Source: Candidatus Sericytochromatia bacterium (GTDB taxonomy: Bacteria > Cyanobacteriota > Sericytochromatia > UBA7694). From it: a stretch of 32,976 nucleotides of DNA. Location: positions 1 to 32,976 of the forward strand of contig JACYMC010000093.1 in assembly GCA_015272195.1 (NCBI GenBank), read 5' to 3'. A program made the translations under genes and the position numbers. Below the pieces are notes generated by a model. It made no database searches. It saw only the letters and a list, made by a program, of their open reading frames with translations, and was not told the origin of the DNA. The number at the start of each line of letters is the position of its first letter. Position 1 is the stretch's first letter. Shown here piece after piece: positions 1-7,681 of the stretch.

Positions 1-843
1 AGCACAAACAGGTACTTCCAGCCCGCGTCCTGGCATAGCCTGAAAATGGGGCCTTAGCGCGCTGCTGTCCTTGGCTGTAAAGGCTCCTGCGTCGCCAACA
101 GCCAAGGCTGGGATAGATCCCGTCAGCCAGCAGCAGGATGGGCAGCTTCGGGTAAAGTGCTTTGAGACGCCTGAGCAGACGGTAAGCCGCTTTGATCTCA
201 CAATCCTGCCTGGCAGCATCGGAATCTGTATTTTCAATAAATTCTGTCAGTACCGACAAGGCGAGGCCGTCATGAGAAATAAGCTTGAGTTCCAGCACCC
301 GGTGAAAGTATTGTAACTCCTTGTCTTTGCCCTGAGCCGCGTGCAGGCAGTTCTCACAGTGGCGTTCCTTCCAGCGGTACAGCTCGGTTCCGTCAATGGC
401 CAGAATGTAAAACTGCTTGCGGTAGCGAAAGCGCTCCAGTCGGCGACTGTGCAAGAGGGTTCTAACCATTGTGGTGCGCAGTTTTTCCAGCGCATCGGGA
501 GGCAGTTTTTTCCAGAGATAGGCCAGAGTGTCGCCGTGAGGGAGACTGGGCAACGTCAGACCCAGGGTCTTTTGCAGCAGAAGCTGGGTTTCCTCGCTGC
601 AGATGTTTTCGTTGAACTGATTCCGCGAGCCCAGCCCGGCCAGAAGCATGAGCAGGCTCATCCATAGTAAGTCAGACAAGGTATAGGAACATTTACCGGG
701 GACACGCGGATCTTGAATATCTGCAAGCCAGTCCTGCCAACGCGGGAAGTAGGTCTTAAGGGTCGCTCCGAACTGACACAGAAAACGGACTTCTCGTTTC
801 GTGGCCGATGAGAGCTTGCGTAAAGTCTTTTTTTTGTATCCAT
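1..843 (-). pseudogene. DDE transposase, IS4-like superfamily, 3' part outside window, frames disrupted
   Basis: Read on the minus strand, a continuous frame from about 835 down to about 60 encodes a recognisable transposase. It has a Leu-rich N-terminal segment containing LGSRNQF, the first catalytic Asp in ILAIDGTEL, a CENCLH Cys-His element, a YFHRVLE segment and a second Asp in LLLADGIY. It resembles IS4-like/ISNCY transposases of about 400 aa; the exact IS family is not certain. Two disruptions are visible. The only good ATG (843-841) is out of frame with the body by one base across a run of eight A residues. After the second Asp motif the expected continuation (PIFRLCQDAGWKYLFV) appears in another frame at about 1-47. 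It therefore looks like a pseudogene, unless slippage at the A run restores the frame. The catalytic Glu would lie outside the window. Confidence 0.7.
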
Positions 844-844
844 T
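830..844 (+). repeat. Left copy of 15-bp inverted repeat
   Basis: The sequence TTTTTTGTATCCATT is the exact reverse complement of 1690-1704. It covers the first codons of the minus-strand transposase. It may be a terminal inverted repeat of the IS, or a duplicated IS end. Confidence 0.65.
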
Positions 845-865
845 GGTATAGGGTCTCCTTTTGAG

Positions 866-1675
866 GTGCACGCCATTGTGAAACAGTCCGCTGTTTTAAA
901 TATGGACGAAACCGGATTCAAACAAAATAACGGCGATGCTCAGAACCCTGAAGGCAAAAAAGCCTGGGTCTGGGTCATGATGAACAAAGGGCTGACTTTC
1001 TACAAAATTAAGCTGGGACGTGGGCAAAAGCAGGCTGAAGAGCTGCTTGGTTCAAACTTTCAGGGCATTGTCTGCTCAGACCGTTACAGTGCCTACAATA
1101 TTCTTAATGAGGATCAGCACGCTTATTGCTGGGCACATTTATTGCGGGATTTTGAGCGTATAGCTGAGCGTCCCGGTGAGTGTGGTCAGATTGGAAAAGC
1201 GCTGGTAGAGCAGACCCAGCAACTATTCTGGGATTGGGCGCGCTACAGTGGTGGTAAGATAAAACCCAGTACATTCCGCTTATACATGCGGGGTCTGCGA
1301 CGAAACATCTTTGATTTGCTGAAAGCTGGTGCTGATTACAGCAAATCAAAGGGAGAACAGTCACTTCGAGCCAAAACAGCAGCGTTCTGTCGCAACCTGC
1401 TGAAAGTAGAGTCATGCCTGTGGACTTTTGTGAAGAAAGACATTGAGCCCAGTAACAATGCGGCTGAACGGGCATTGAGAATCTTTGTGACCTGGCGAAA
1501 AGTCTGCTATGGAACCCAATCAGAGCGTGGCAGCCGTTTAATGGAGCGCTTATTTACTGTTGTCAGTTCTTGTCGTCAGCAGCAACGCAATGTGTTGCAA
1601 TTTTTAACCCAGACTGTTCAAGCACATCTGGGTTTAGGAGTTAAACCTTCGCTGGTTTTAGGGGACAACTTGTGA
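866..1675 (+). pseudogene. IS66-family transposase (TnpC), N-terminally truncated
   Basis: This 269-aa open frame carries the IS66 catalytic core. The first Asp is in NMDETGF, the second in CSDRYSAYN, an HLLRDFERIAER segment follows, and the catalytic Glu is in SNNAAERALR. Intact IS66 TnpC proteins are about 500 aa, so the N-terminal leucine-zipper and zinc-finger regions are missing. The frame stays open upstream of the GTG at 866 but no IS66-like sequence is seen there. The accessory genes tnpA and tnpB are also absent. The core residues are intact, but without the DNA-binding half and both termini the copy is probably immobile. The stop is followed by the right copy of the flanking inverted repeat and a terminator. 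Confidence 0.85.
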
Positions 1676-1689
1676 AGGAGGGAGGCGTG

Positions 1690-1704
1690 AATGGATACAA
1701 AAAA
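1690..1704 (-). repeat. Right copy of 15-bp inverted repeat
   Basis: The plus-strand sequence is AATGGATACAAAAAA, just after the IS66 transposase stop. It matches the left copy perfectly in inverted orientation. It probably marks the right boundary of the mobile-element island. Confidence 0.65.
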
Positions 1705-1732
1705 TCTAGGTTTTTTGCGACATAGCCAAAAG

Positions 1733-1763
1733 CGCCCGGTCACTCCTGTTGCCGGGCGTTTTT
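1733..1763. terminator. Rho-independent terminator, probably bidirectional
   Basis: A perfect 7-bp GC stem (CGCCCGG and CCGGGCG) with a 12-nt loop is followed on the plus strand by five T. On the minus strand the hairpin is followed by CTTTT. It sits between the converging IS66 remnant and the antiporter gene and can serve both. Confidence 0.75.
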
Positions 1764-1783
1764 GAGGTGCAACTGCCGTCCGT

Positions 1784-3250
1784 TTAACGGAAGAAGAAAA
1801 AGGTGGCAATCACAAGCAGTGGGGACATAAAGCCAAAAGACCAGAGCATATAGCCGCCAAAGGAAGGCATTTTAATATTGGAGTGCTCAGCAATGGTTTT
1901 GACCATAAAATTGGGGCCGTTGCCAATATAGGTCAGTGCGCCCATAAAGACAGCACCGGCTGAAATGGCGGCCAGCAGATGGGGTTCATTCATAACAAAT
2001 TCACCCAGCGGTGCTGTCGGCCAGCCGGTTTTACTGGCCGCCAGGGTCACATAGGTCAAATAGGTCGGCGCATTGTCCAGGAAGCCACTCAGAAGGCCTG
2101 TCACCCAGAAATACTGCCAGGGTTCAGTCAGGGGCAGACTGCCGCCTTTGGCTTCCAGAATGGTTAGTGCGGGGATCATCGCACCAAAGATGCCGACAAA
2201 GATACAGGCCACTTCGGCTATAGGCTCAAATGAAAAGCTGTTGTCTTTGCGGATTTTTTCAGAGGTGAGATAAAACGAAATGCCGGTGATCAGGCCCATC
2301 GCGATCACCTGAAAGCCCTGGGCTGCCATGTCGGCGTTGCCCAGACCATAGTGGGCTTTGAAATAGGGGTGAACCACATAACCAGACGTCAGAATCACAC
2401 CCACAATCAGGCCCAGAAACAGCAGGTTAAACGCACCATCAATTTTTAGACGTTTGCCTTCGACTTTTTCCTGCACGGCATGGGTCAGAGACTCTCTGGT
2501 GGCCAGTTCTTCACGGGTAAACATCAGCGAATCCAGAATATGGAAGGCCAGCAGCAAAAAGCCGATCATAAAGAACCATTCCTGAATCAGGTTCAGGGTC
2601 CAGGCAAAGGGCACACCGCGCAGAAAACCCAGATACAGGGGCGGGTCACCCAGCGGTGTGAGCAGGCCACCACAGTTGGCCACAATAAAAATAAAGAACA
2701 CGATAATATGTGTTTTGTGTTTGCGATCTTTGTTGGCGGCAATCAGGGGGCGAATCAGCAGCATGCTGGCCCCGGTGGTGCCCATAAAGTTGGCCAGTAT
2801 GGCACCAATAGCCAGAAAGGCGGTGTTGACATGGGGGAAGCCGGCAAAAGGACCTGAAATATGGATGCCGCCGCTGATAATAAACAGGGAGGACAGGAGC
2901 ATAATAAAAGCCGCATATTCCGTGTACACATGCAGCACTTTGTGCCAGTCGCCGGTGGGCAACATGTAAAGGGTCACGCCAATCACGGCACAAACCAACG
3001 AAACCATTAACTTATTTTTGTTCTGGTGCCACCAGTGATCGACTTTGGGGACCAGCGGTAAAATAGCGATCATCAAAAGCAGAGAGACAAAGGGCAAAAT
3101 ATTCAGCAATACCATGCCTGTGTCGAGGTTTTGCCAGTGTTCTTTATTGCCGTGGTGGCCGCCATCGTCGTGGCCGGTGCTGGCATGGGTGTTATGGTGT
3201 GGATCCGTCTCGGGATGTTGATCCGTTTCGGCTGCAGCAAGTTTTAGCAT
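1784..3250 (-). CDS. nhaD: Na+/H+ antiporter, NhaD / CitMHS-like
   Basis: This 488-aa polytopic membrane protein probably exchanges Na+ (or Li+) for protons across the inner membrane. About eleven hydrophobic segments are visible from residue 45 on. The motif LLTPLGDPPLYLGFLRG, within a TM-loop region near residue 195, is characteristic of NhaD-type antiporters in the ion-transporter superfamily. The first 40 residues are polar and rich in His, Asp and Gly, which could bind metal or sense pH; that role is inference. The start has an AAGGAAAAG ribosome-binding site. It is the last gene of a minus-strand operon after glutaredoxin (64-nt gap). A citrate or other anion transporter of the same superfamily is the main alternative, so the symbol is tentative. 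Confidence 0.85.
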   Translation of the reverse strand: MLKLAAAETDQHPETDPHHNTHASTGHDDGGHHGNKEHWQNLDTGMVLLNILPFVSLLLMIAILPLVPKVDHWWHQNKNKLMVSLVCAVIGVTLYMLPTGDWHKVLHVYTEYAAFIMLLSSLFIISGGIHISGPFAGFPHVNTAFLAIGAILANFMGTTGASMLLIRPLIAANKDRKHKTHIIVFFIFIVANCGGLLTPLGDPPLYLGFLRGVPFAWTLNLIQEWFFMIGFLLLAFHILDSLMFTREELATRESLTHAVQEKVEGKRLKIDGAFNLLFLGLIVGVILTSGYVVHPYFKAHYGLGNADMAAQGFQVIAMGLITGISFYLTSEKIRKDNSFSFEPIAEVACIFVGIFGAMIPALTILEAKGGSLPLTEPWQYFWVTGLLSGFLDNAPTYLTYVTLAASKTGWPTAPLGEFVMNEPHLLAAISAGAVFMGALTYIGNGPNFMVKTIAEHSNIKMPSFGGYMLWSFGFMSPLLVIATFFFFR

Positions 3251-3314
3251 GAATCTTTTCCTTGTTTCTTGGCAGCAAAATATTGCAATGGTTCAGAGCA
3301 TTATACCTGAAATC

Positions 3315-3578
3315 TCAGGCCAGCCCAAGCATTTTGTCGAGTTGACCACTCTGGTCAAGCGCACGCAGCTCAGTAAAACCGCCAATGCTTTGGTCATTGA
3401 TAAATATTTGCGGTACAGTGCGCTGGTGGGTGGCTTCCACCAGCCACTGGCGCTTTTCATGGTCATCGGTGACATCATAGGCTGCGTAAGCAATGCCCTT
3501 GCCGTCCAACAAACGTTCTGCCATGCGGCAGAAGGGGCAGTATGTGGTTGAGTAGACTTCAACTTTGGCAGAGGTCAT
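3315..3578 (-). CDS. grxC: Glutaredoxin (GrxC-type)
   Basis: This 87-aa thioredoxin-fold protein reduces disulfides and glutathione-mixed disulfides in the cytoplasm. The dithiol active site CPFC is at residues 14-17. The cis-proline motif TVPQIFI and the GG.TEL glutathione-binding segment follow, all typical of GrxC. Length is normal for the family. An AGGAG lies about 11 nt before the ATG. It is between a small membrane protein and the NhaD antiporter on the same strand, probably co-transcribed. Confidence 0.93.
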   Translation of the reverse strand: MTSAKVEVYSTTYCPFCRMAERLLDGKGIAYAAYDVTDDHEKRQWLVEATHQRTVPQIFINDQSIGGFTELRALDQSGQLDKMLGLA

Positions 3579-3616
3579 GGTGTGTCAGCTCCTGATAAAT
3601 TAATGCAGGCAGGTCA

Positions 3617-3925
3617 TCAGGGCTCTGGTTTTTTATGGGCCTTGAACAAACTGCGCCCAGAGTGTAAGTACTCCAGCTCCAGAAATTGCAGCATGCTGAT
3701 CACCAGCAGGCTGAGTCCCACGCCCCAGAGCATCAGATCGTAATAGCGTCGTGCGCCAATAAAAAGCAATACAGCGAGAAAAAGCAGGGTGCAGGCCTGC
3801 AGGCTAAGGGCCAGCATGGACTGTCTTGCGCTGCGTCGGAGTTCTTTTTTTAGCTCCTCTGCGACTTCCTGGCGTAAGTGCTGATAATCCCGGGGATTTA
3901 AACCGGGTGGATCTGAGATCTGCAT
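3617..3925 (-). CDS. Small membrane protein with two TM helices, unknown function
   Basis: The 102-aa protein has a charged, helical N-terminal part (residues 10-35, rich in Glu, Lys and Arg, possibly coiled coil). Two transmembrane helices follow, at about 38-58 and 66-85, then a basic C-terminus. I do not recognise a family. It is the first gene of the operon with glutaredoxin and NhaD. No Shine-Dalgarno sequence is seen, and a consensus -10 box ends 7 nt before the ATG, so the mRNA may be leaderless. Confidence 0.65.
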   Translation of the reverse strand: MQISDPPGLNPRDYQHLRQEVAEELKKELRRSARQSMLALSLQACTLLFLAVLLFIGARRYYDLMLWGVGLSLLVISMLQFLELEYLHSGRSLFKAHKKPEP

Positions 3926-3932
3926 AAGCGTT

Positions 3933-3938
3933 ATTATA
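3933..3938 (-). promoter_or_regulatory. -10 box (extended) of the membrane protein-grx-nhaD operon
   Basis: On the minus strand TGCTATAAT is an extended -10 element. Its TATAAT ends 7 nt before the ATG at 3925, which would put the transcription start at or next to the start codon. Confidence 0.55.
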
Positions 3939-3970
3939 GCACTGGGATCTGCAGCTAGTGGAGCGCATTG

Positions 3971-3997
3971 TTTACAGCTTTGTGAAGGCTGTACTAA
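3971..3997 (+). promoter_or_regulatory. Candidate promoter of the YkgJ-type gene pair
   Basis: A TTTACA -35-like box (3971-3976) is followed after 15 nt by TACTAA (3992-3997), preceded by TG. The -10 ends 10 nt before the ATG at 4008, so the predicted leader is only a few nucleotides. The spacer is short for a sigma-70 promoter, hence the low confidence. Confidence 0.35.
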
Positions 3998-4007
3998 ACT
4001 GACAGAT

Positions 4008-4583
4008 ATGTCTGATCAAAACATCGTTCAGCAGGCCTGGCAGGCAGCCAGTGATAAACAGACCCAGGCTCAGGCTGATTATCCTGAACTGGGTTGTCTG
4101 AGTGGTTGCAATGATTGCTGTAAGCATCACGGTAGCCCCATGACCTATGCCCAGGAATGGGACTGCATAGCTGACTGGCTGGCGCAGCACCCACAGGTTT
4201 ATCAACAGGCCCGGATACAGTACACACAGCTCAAGCAAACCCTGCAGGTGCGTCTGGCAAAGTCTGAAGTCCCCACGATATCAGGAGCTTTATTTGAAGC
4301 GCCCTGTCCTTTTTTGCAGGATGAGCGCTGCGCTGTTTATCCCGTCCGGCCCATGACCTGCCGGGCTTTTGGCAATACTACGCTGGCACCGCATCCAAGC
4401 TCAGGTGAGCAGATATATACCTGTAATCCAGAAAAAGATCGCTGGGAGCAATTGCTGCCTATGCTCCAGGAACCCTGCGTTTTACCGGAGCGGACAGACT
4501 TATTTGCGCCCCTGGCCAACTGGGGGCAACCACGCTCACTGCTGTCGTGGCTTGAGAGGGCAATGCATGCTGACACCCGCTGA
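4008..4583 (+). CDS. YkgJ-family cysteine cluster protein (first of tandem pair)
   Basis: The 191-aa protein carries the signature of the YkgJ/CxxCC family. A first cluster CLSGCNDCC lies at residues 30-38, and a second, CPFL...RCAVYPVRPMTCR, at about 103-126. The cysteines probably bind zinc or an iron-sulfur centre; no biochemical role is established for most members. No signal peptide is seen, so it is probably cytoplasmic. It overlaps the next gene, a diverged paralogue, by 17 nt, which implies co-translation. It has no clear Shine-Dalgarno sequence. Confidence 0.88.
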   Translation: MSDQNIVQQAWQAASDKQTQAQADYPELGCLSGCNDCCKHHGSPMTYAQEWDCIADWLAQHPQVYQQARIQYTQLKQTLQVRLAKSEVPTISGALFEAPCPFLQDERCAVYPVRPMTCRAFGNTTLAPHPSSGEQIYTCNPEKDRWEQLLPMLQEPCVLPERTDLFAPLANWGQPRSLLSWLERAMHADTR

Positions 4584-5223
4584 ACAATATGACCGCCTGC
4601 CGCCAGAAACACAGCGTTTACTGGATGAAATCAATTTTTTAGCCGCTGAGTTGCGCGATCATCTTCTCCTGGAGCAATTCTATCTGGCGCTGAATGCATT
4701 AAACGCCAGACTGCAGCAGTTGCATCCAGAGATTGCCTGTGTGCAGGGTTGCAGTACCTGTTGTCAGACCCAGGGAAACCAGTGGCAGCTGCTGCCCATG
4801 GAGTGGAGCCTGATTCAGCGGGCCCTGCAGGCTTTACCTCAGGCGCAGCAGCTGCGTGTTCAGTCTCAGCTTCAGCAGCTGGCAGACCCGGCAAGCGGTT
4901 CGTCTTGCCCTTTGCTGCTGGACGGACGCTGTGCGGTTTATGCCTTTCGGCCCCTGGATTGCCGCCTGAAGGGCTACAGCTTTTCACAGGAGCGTTTGCT
5001 GCCCATGCAGCCTGCGCTGCCACAAGCTTTTAGCTGTTTGGCAGAGCAGCAGCGTATCCTGCATGACCTGAAGAGACCGGGACGCGCCCTTTTTTATATG
5101 TTCTTTCCCCAGCGGGAAGCCCTGCAGCAGGTCTTACAGCGTATTGAGCCCTCAGACGATCAGTCCCAAACCCTGGCGCACTGGCTTGAACAGCATTTTG
5201 AGGCTTTGCATTCAGCAGCTTAA
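4567..5223 (+). CDS. YkgJ-family cysteine cluster protein (second of tandem pair)
   Basis: This 218-aa paralogue of the upstream gene has the same two cysteine clusters: CVQGCSTCC at residues 58-66, and CPLL...RCAVYAFRPLDCR further on. The frame is open upstream to 4369, but that stretch lies inside the preceding gene. The ATG at 4567 begins the helical N-terminal region and gives a normal length. The tandem arrangement suggests that duplication produced the pair. A strong bidirectional terminator follows the stop. Function is unknown beyond likely metal or Fe-S binding. Confidence 0.88.
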   Translation: MLTPAEQYDRLPPETQRLLDEINFLAAELRDHLLLEQFYLALNALNARLQQLHPEIACVQGCSTCCQTQGNQWQLLPMEWSLIQRALQALPQAQQLRVQSQLQQLADPASGSSCPLLLDGRCAVYAFRPLDCRLKGYSFSQERLLPMQPALPQAFSCLAEQQRILHDLKRPGRALFYMFFPQREALQQVLQRIEPSDDQSQTLAHWLEQHFEALHSAA

Positions 5224-5255
5224 AAGCCCCTGCCTGTTCTCGGGCAGGGGCTTTT
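5222..5255. terminator. Strong bidirectional rho-independent terminator
   Basis: A perfect 13-bp stem (5222-5234 with 5243-5255) has an 8-nt loop. Its ends are AAAA and TTTT, so either strand reads a GC hairpin followed by U residues. It separates the converging YkgJ pair and the eight-repeat protein. Confidence 0.9.
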
Positions 5256-5281
5256 GTCGTTCGGTACGGCTGTGTCTGGGT

Positions 5282-7528
5282 TTAAGGTGTTGCACCTGGT
5301 ACAGCTTTGGTGGCAATGATACGTTCATACATCATCATTTCAGTCGGACTGGGCTGATAACCCTGACGGTAACGGCTCAGCAGCTCAAGGGCCCACTGCA
5401 TTTCAGGGTCTGCTGCGTTGACGTTGATCATGACAGAGCCTGGTGCCGGCTGCGGAGCAGCAGGTTGGGGGGTATATACAGGCTGCTGAGGCGCCTGGGG
5501 CTGAACAGGCTGAACCTGCCCCTGACTTTGCTGCAGGCGCTCATAGATCTGCGTATAGCGGGCCATTTCTTCAGGCGTGGCGCTATAACCCTGCTGAACG
5601 GCGCTCATCAGCTGCTGGGCCCACTGAATATCCGCTGCGGAGGGCGGACCATTCTGAAGCGCTGGCTGCTGAATGGGTGCCTGAGGCGCAACGGGCTGAA
5701 CGGGAGCCTGGGGCATGGGTTGCTGGGGAGCCGGTTGTGGCTGAGCCACACCCTGCTGCTGATAGCGATTAAAAATATTGGTATACTGCGCCACTTCCTG
5801 ATCGCTGGGCTGATAACCTTCAAACTGCACGCGCTGCTGTAACTGCAGAGCCCAGTCGATTTCTGCCTGTGAAACCGGGCCTGTCTGGCCCGTCATGCTC
5901 GGCCCTGTGGGGCCGCTGACGCCATAAGTAGCCAGCTGCATCTGAATATCGTTGTAGCGCGCAATTTCAGCGGGTGTGGCCTGATAACCCTGAGACACGC
6001 GGCTCTCCAGACGACGGGCCCACTGCACATCATCCTGGCTTGCGCCCATGGGACGGCTGGGCTGTTGCGGGGCCTGTGTTGTTGTTGGCTGCGAAGGCTG
6101 AGCTTGTACGGGCTGCTGGGCCGCTGCTTCTTCAGCCGCACGCTGAGCTGCTTCCTGCTGGCTGATCTGGTAGCGGTTGTAGATGTCGGTATACCGTGCG
6201 ATATCCTGGTGTGTCGGGCGGTAGTTCTGTGTATCTACCCGGTGCTGCAGATCAATGGCCCACTGCAGTTCCTGCTGGCTGACGCTGTTGTCAATTTCAA
6301 CCGGCGCGGTCACACCAGGGTTGTAGGCGAGTGCTTCAGGCCGGCTGGAGCTGGCCGGCTGGGTGGGCTCGGCCTGTACCGGCTGGTTCTGATAACGGTT
6401 ATAGATATCGGTATAGCGGGCAGCCTCATCTGGCGTGGGCTGATAACCCCCGGCGATCCGGTTCTGCATATCCAGTGCCCACTCCAGTTCACCCTGGGTG
6501 ACCGGACGCAACTGACCCGAAGGCTGGGGGGCCGGCTGCTGCGGCTGAGCTGGGCCTGCAGCGTAGCGCTGCTGAATGTTTTCATACATGGCGGCTTCCT
6601 GTGGCGAGGGGCGGTAACCGCCCATGATCCGCTCCTGCATGGCGTAGGCCCAGTCCAGCTCCTGCTGGCTGACCTGACCACCAGCGGGTGCGACAGGCAC
6701 CTGCTGCTGAGGCGGTGCCACGGGTGGGGTATAGGTGGGCTGCTGTGGCGGCTGACCGGGCATCGGGATGCCGGGTACGGTGGGTGAGCCCTGGGGCGGA
6801 CGCATGCCTGGATTCTGTTGTGCTTGCTGACGGGCCTGGATTTCATCATAACGGGCCCGCTCCTGCGCGTTGGGCTGGTAACCAAAGTGCTGAATGCGGG
6901 TGGCCAGGTTCTGTGCCCACATCAGCTCTTCCTGGGTCACGGGCATGGGGTTGCCGCCGCCGGGCATCTGGGGGTTGAGCTGTTTGCTGACCACGGAGTT
7001 CAGCACGCTCTGCATCTGGGGTGTGGCAATGTCTGTAATAGCCGGGTTGCCCTTGCCGTCCAGAAAGCCATCGTTAATATTCATCATGCGCTTGAATTCT
7101 TTGACGGCTTCACCGGTGGCGTAGCCATAGACGCCGTTGACGTTGGCCTGTACACCGGCAATATTCAGTTTCTGCTGCAGATCCATCACGCGGGCTTCGT
7201 TGCGATCGCCCGGCTTGAGGGTCTGGGGATCGTGATCTACCTGTTGCTGAAAGGATTTGTAGGCGCGCAGGTTTTCATCAGAGCGATAGACATCGTTAAA
7301 GTACGACTTGACCTTGTCAAAAAAGCCAACCTCCACCGCAGGTGCAGGCGGTGTCATTGGACGGGGCGCTGAAAAGCTGGTCTGATCCACGCCATAGGAA
7401 GGTTGCTGGGGAAAGGGCTGGGGAGCGGGAGCATAGCCGGGTGCAGGCTGGGGATATGGGCTGCCCTGTACGGGAACAGAAGATGCCATGGGCACCTGTT
7501 GACCGTAATTGATGTTGTTATTGTACAT
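5282..7528 (-). CDS. Large repeat protein: peptidoglycan-binding-like domain plus eight WA..GY repeats
   Basis: The 748-aa protein has three parts. Residues 1-65 are rich in Pro, Gln and Tyr. Residues about 110-187 resemble a PG_binding_1 helical domain (DLQQKLN, NGVYGYATGEAVKEF, TDIATPQMQSVL). From about 198 to the C-terminus there are eight copies of an approximately 37-aa unit whose core is Q.EL.WA..LQ.R...GY.PTP.E.ARY..IYNRYQ, separated by Pro/Gln-rich linkers. I do not recognise this repeat as a named family. No signal peptide or TM helix is visible, so its location is unclear despite the peptidoglycan-like domain. A GTG at 7534 is possible, but the ATG at 7528 has the better distance (9 nt) from AAGG. 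It is a single-gene unit with its own -10 box and terminator. Confidence 0.88.
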   Translation of the reverse strand: MYNNNINYGQQVPMASSVPVQGSPYPQPAPGYAPAPQPFPQQPSYGVDQTSFSAPRPMTPPAPAVEVGFFDKVKSYFNDVYRSDENLRAYKSFQQQVDHDPQTLKPGDRNEARVMDLQQKLNIAGVQANVNGVYGYATGEAVKEFKRMMNINDGFLDGKGNPAITDIATPQMQSVLNSVVSKQLNPQMPGGGNPMPVTQEELMWAQNLATRIQHFGYQPNAQERARYDEIQARQQAQQNPGMRPPQGSPTVPGIPMPGQPPQQPTYTPPVAPPQQQVPVAPAGGQVSQQELDWAYAMQERIMGGYRPSPQEAAMYENIQQRYAAGPAQPQQPAPQPSGQLRPVTQGELEWALDMQNRIAGGYQPTPDEAARYTDIYNRYQNQPVQAEPTQPASSSRPEALAYNPGVTAPVEIDNSVSQQELQWAIDLQHRVDTQNYRPTHQDIARYTDIYNRYQISQQEAAQRAAEEAAAQQPVQAQPSQPTTTQAPQQPSRPMGASQDDVQWARRLESRVSQGYQATPAEIARYNDIQMQLATYGVSGPTGPSMTGQTGPVSQAEIDWALQLQQRVQFEGYQPSDQEVAQYTNIFNRYQQQGVAQPQPAPQQPMPQAPVQPVAPQAPIQQPALQNGPPSAADIQWAQQLMSAVQQGYSATPEEMARYTQIYERLQQSQGQVQPVQPQAPQQPVYTPQPAAPQPAPGSVMINVNAADPEMQWALELLSRYRQGYQPSPTEMMMYERIIATKAVPGATP

Positions 7529-7559
7529 GCGCACCTACCTTGCCTTTTCGATGATCATA

Positions 7560-7565
7560 ATTATA
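7560..7565 (-). promoter_or_regulatory. -10 box for the eight-repeat protein gene
   Basis: TATAAT on the minus strand lies about 31 nt upstream of the ATG at 7528, leaving a leader of about 25 nt that contains AAGG. No good -35 is seen at the right spacing. Confidence 0.5.
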
Positions 7566-7681
7566 CTATAGGCCCTTCAGCGTTATTTCTTTCTGATGTT
7601 TGTGGAAAATTTTGTTTAAGGCGGGCATAAAATAGGGTGATCCCAAAGCCTGATGCTGTGCTGCCTTGAGATCTCTCAGCT

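Larger units (their letters stand above)
1..1704. mobile_element. Degenerate insertion-sequence island (DDE/IS4-like plus IS66 remnant)
   Basis: Two transposase genes lie head to head here. The left one (minus strand) leaves the window and its frame is broken. The right one (plus strand) is an IS66 transposase that has lost its N-terminal half. A perfect 15-bp inverted repeat, at 830-844 and 1690-1704, brackets the IS66 fragment; its left copy overlaps the start of the left transposase gene. The simplest reading is that one IS inserted into an older IS66 copy and both then decayed. The exact ends of either element cannot be fixed from this window alone. Confidence 0.75.

Noticed and set aside
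859-1771. 12-bp direct repeat TTTTGAGGTGCA at 859-870 and 1760-1771, suggesting a target duplication
   Set aside because: IS66 makes 8-bp duplications next to its ends, but no IS66 terminal repeats adjoin these copies, and one lies beyond a terminator. It could be chance, so it is not called.
4369-4566. N-terminal extension of the second YkgJ-type protein
   Set aside because: This part lies within the upstream gene in another frame and resembles no protein; the ATG at 4567 gives the family length.
5144-6787. Long plus-strand frames (232 and 240 aa) across the eight-repeat gene
   Set aside because: They mirror the Gln/Pro-rich repeats in the minus strand, have Cys/Leu/Arg-rich unlikely composition and no start signals.
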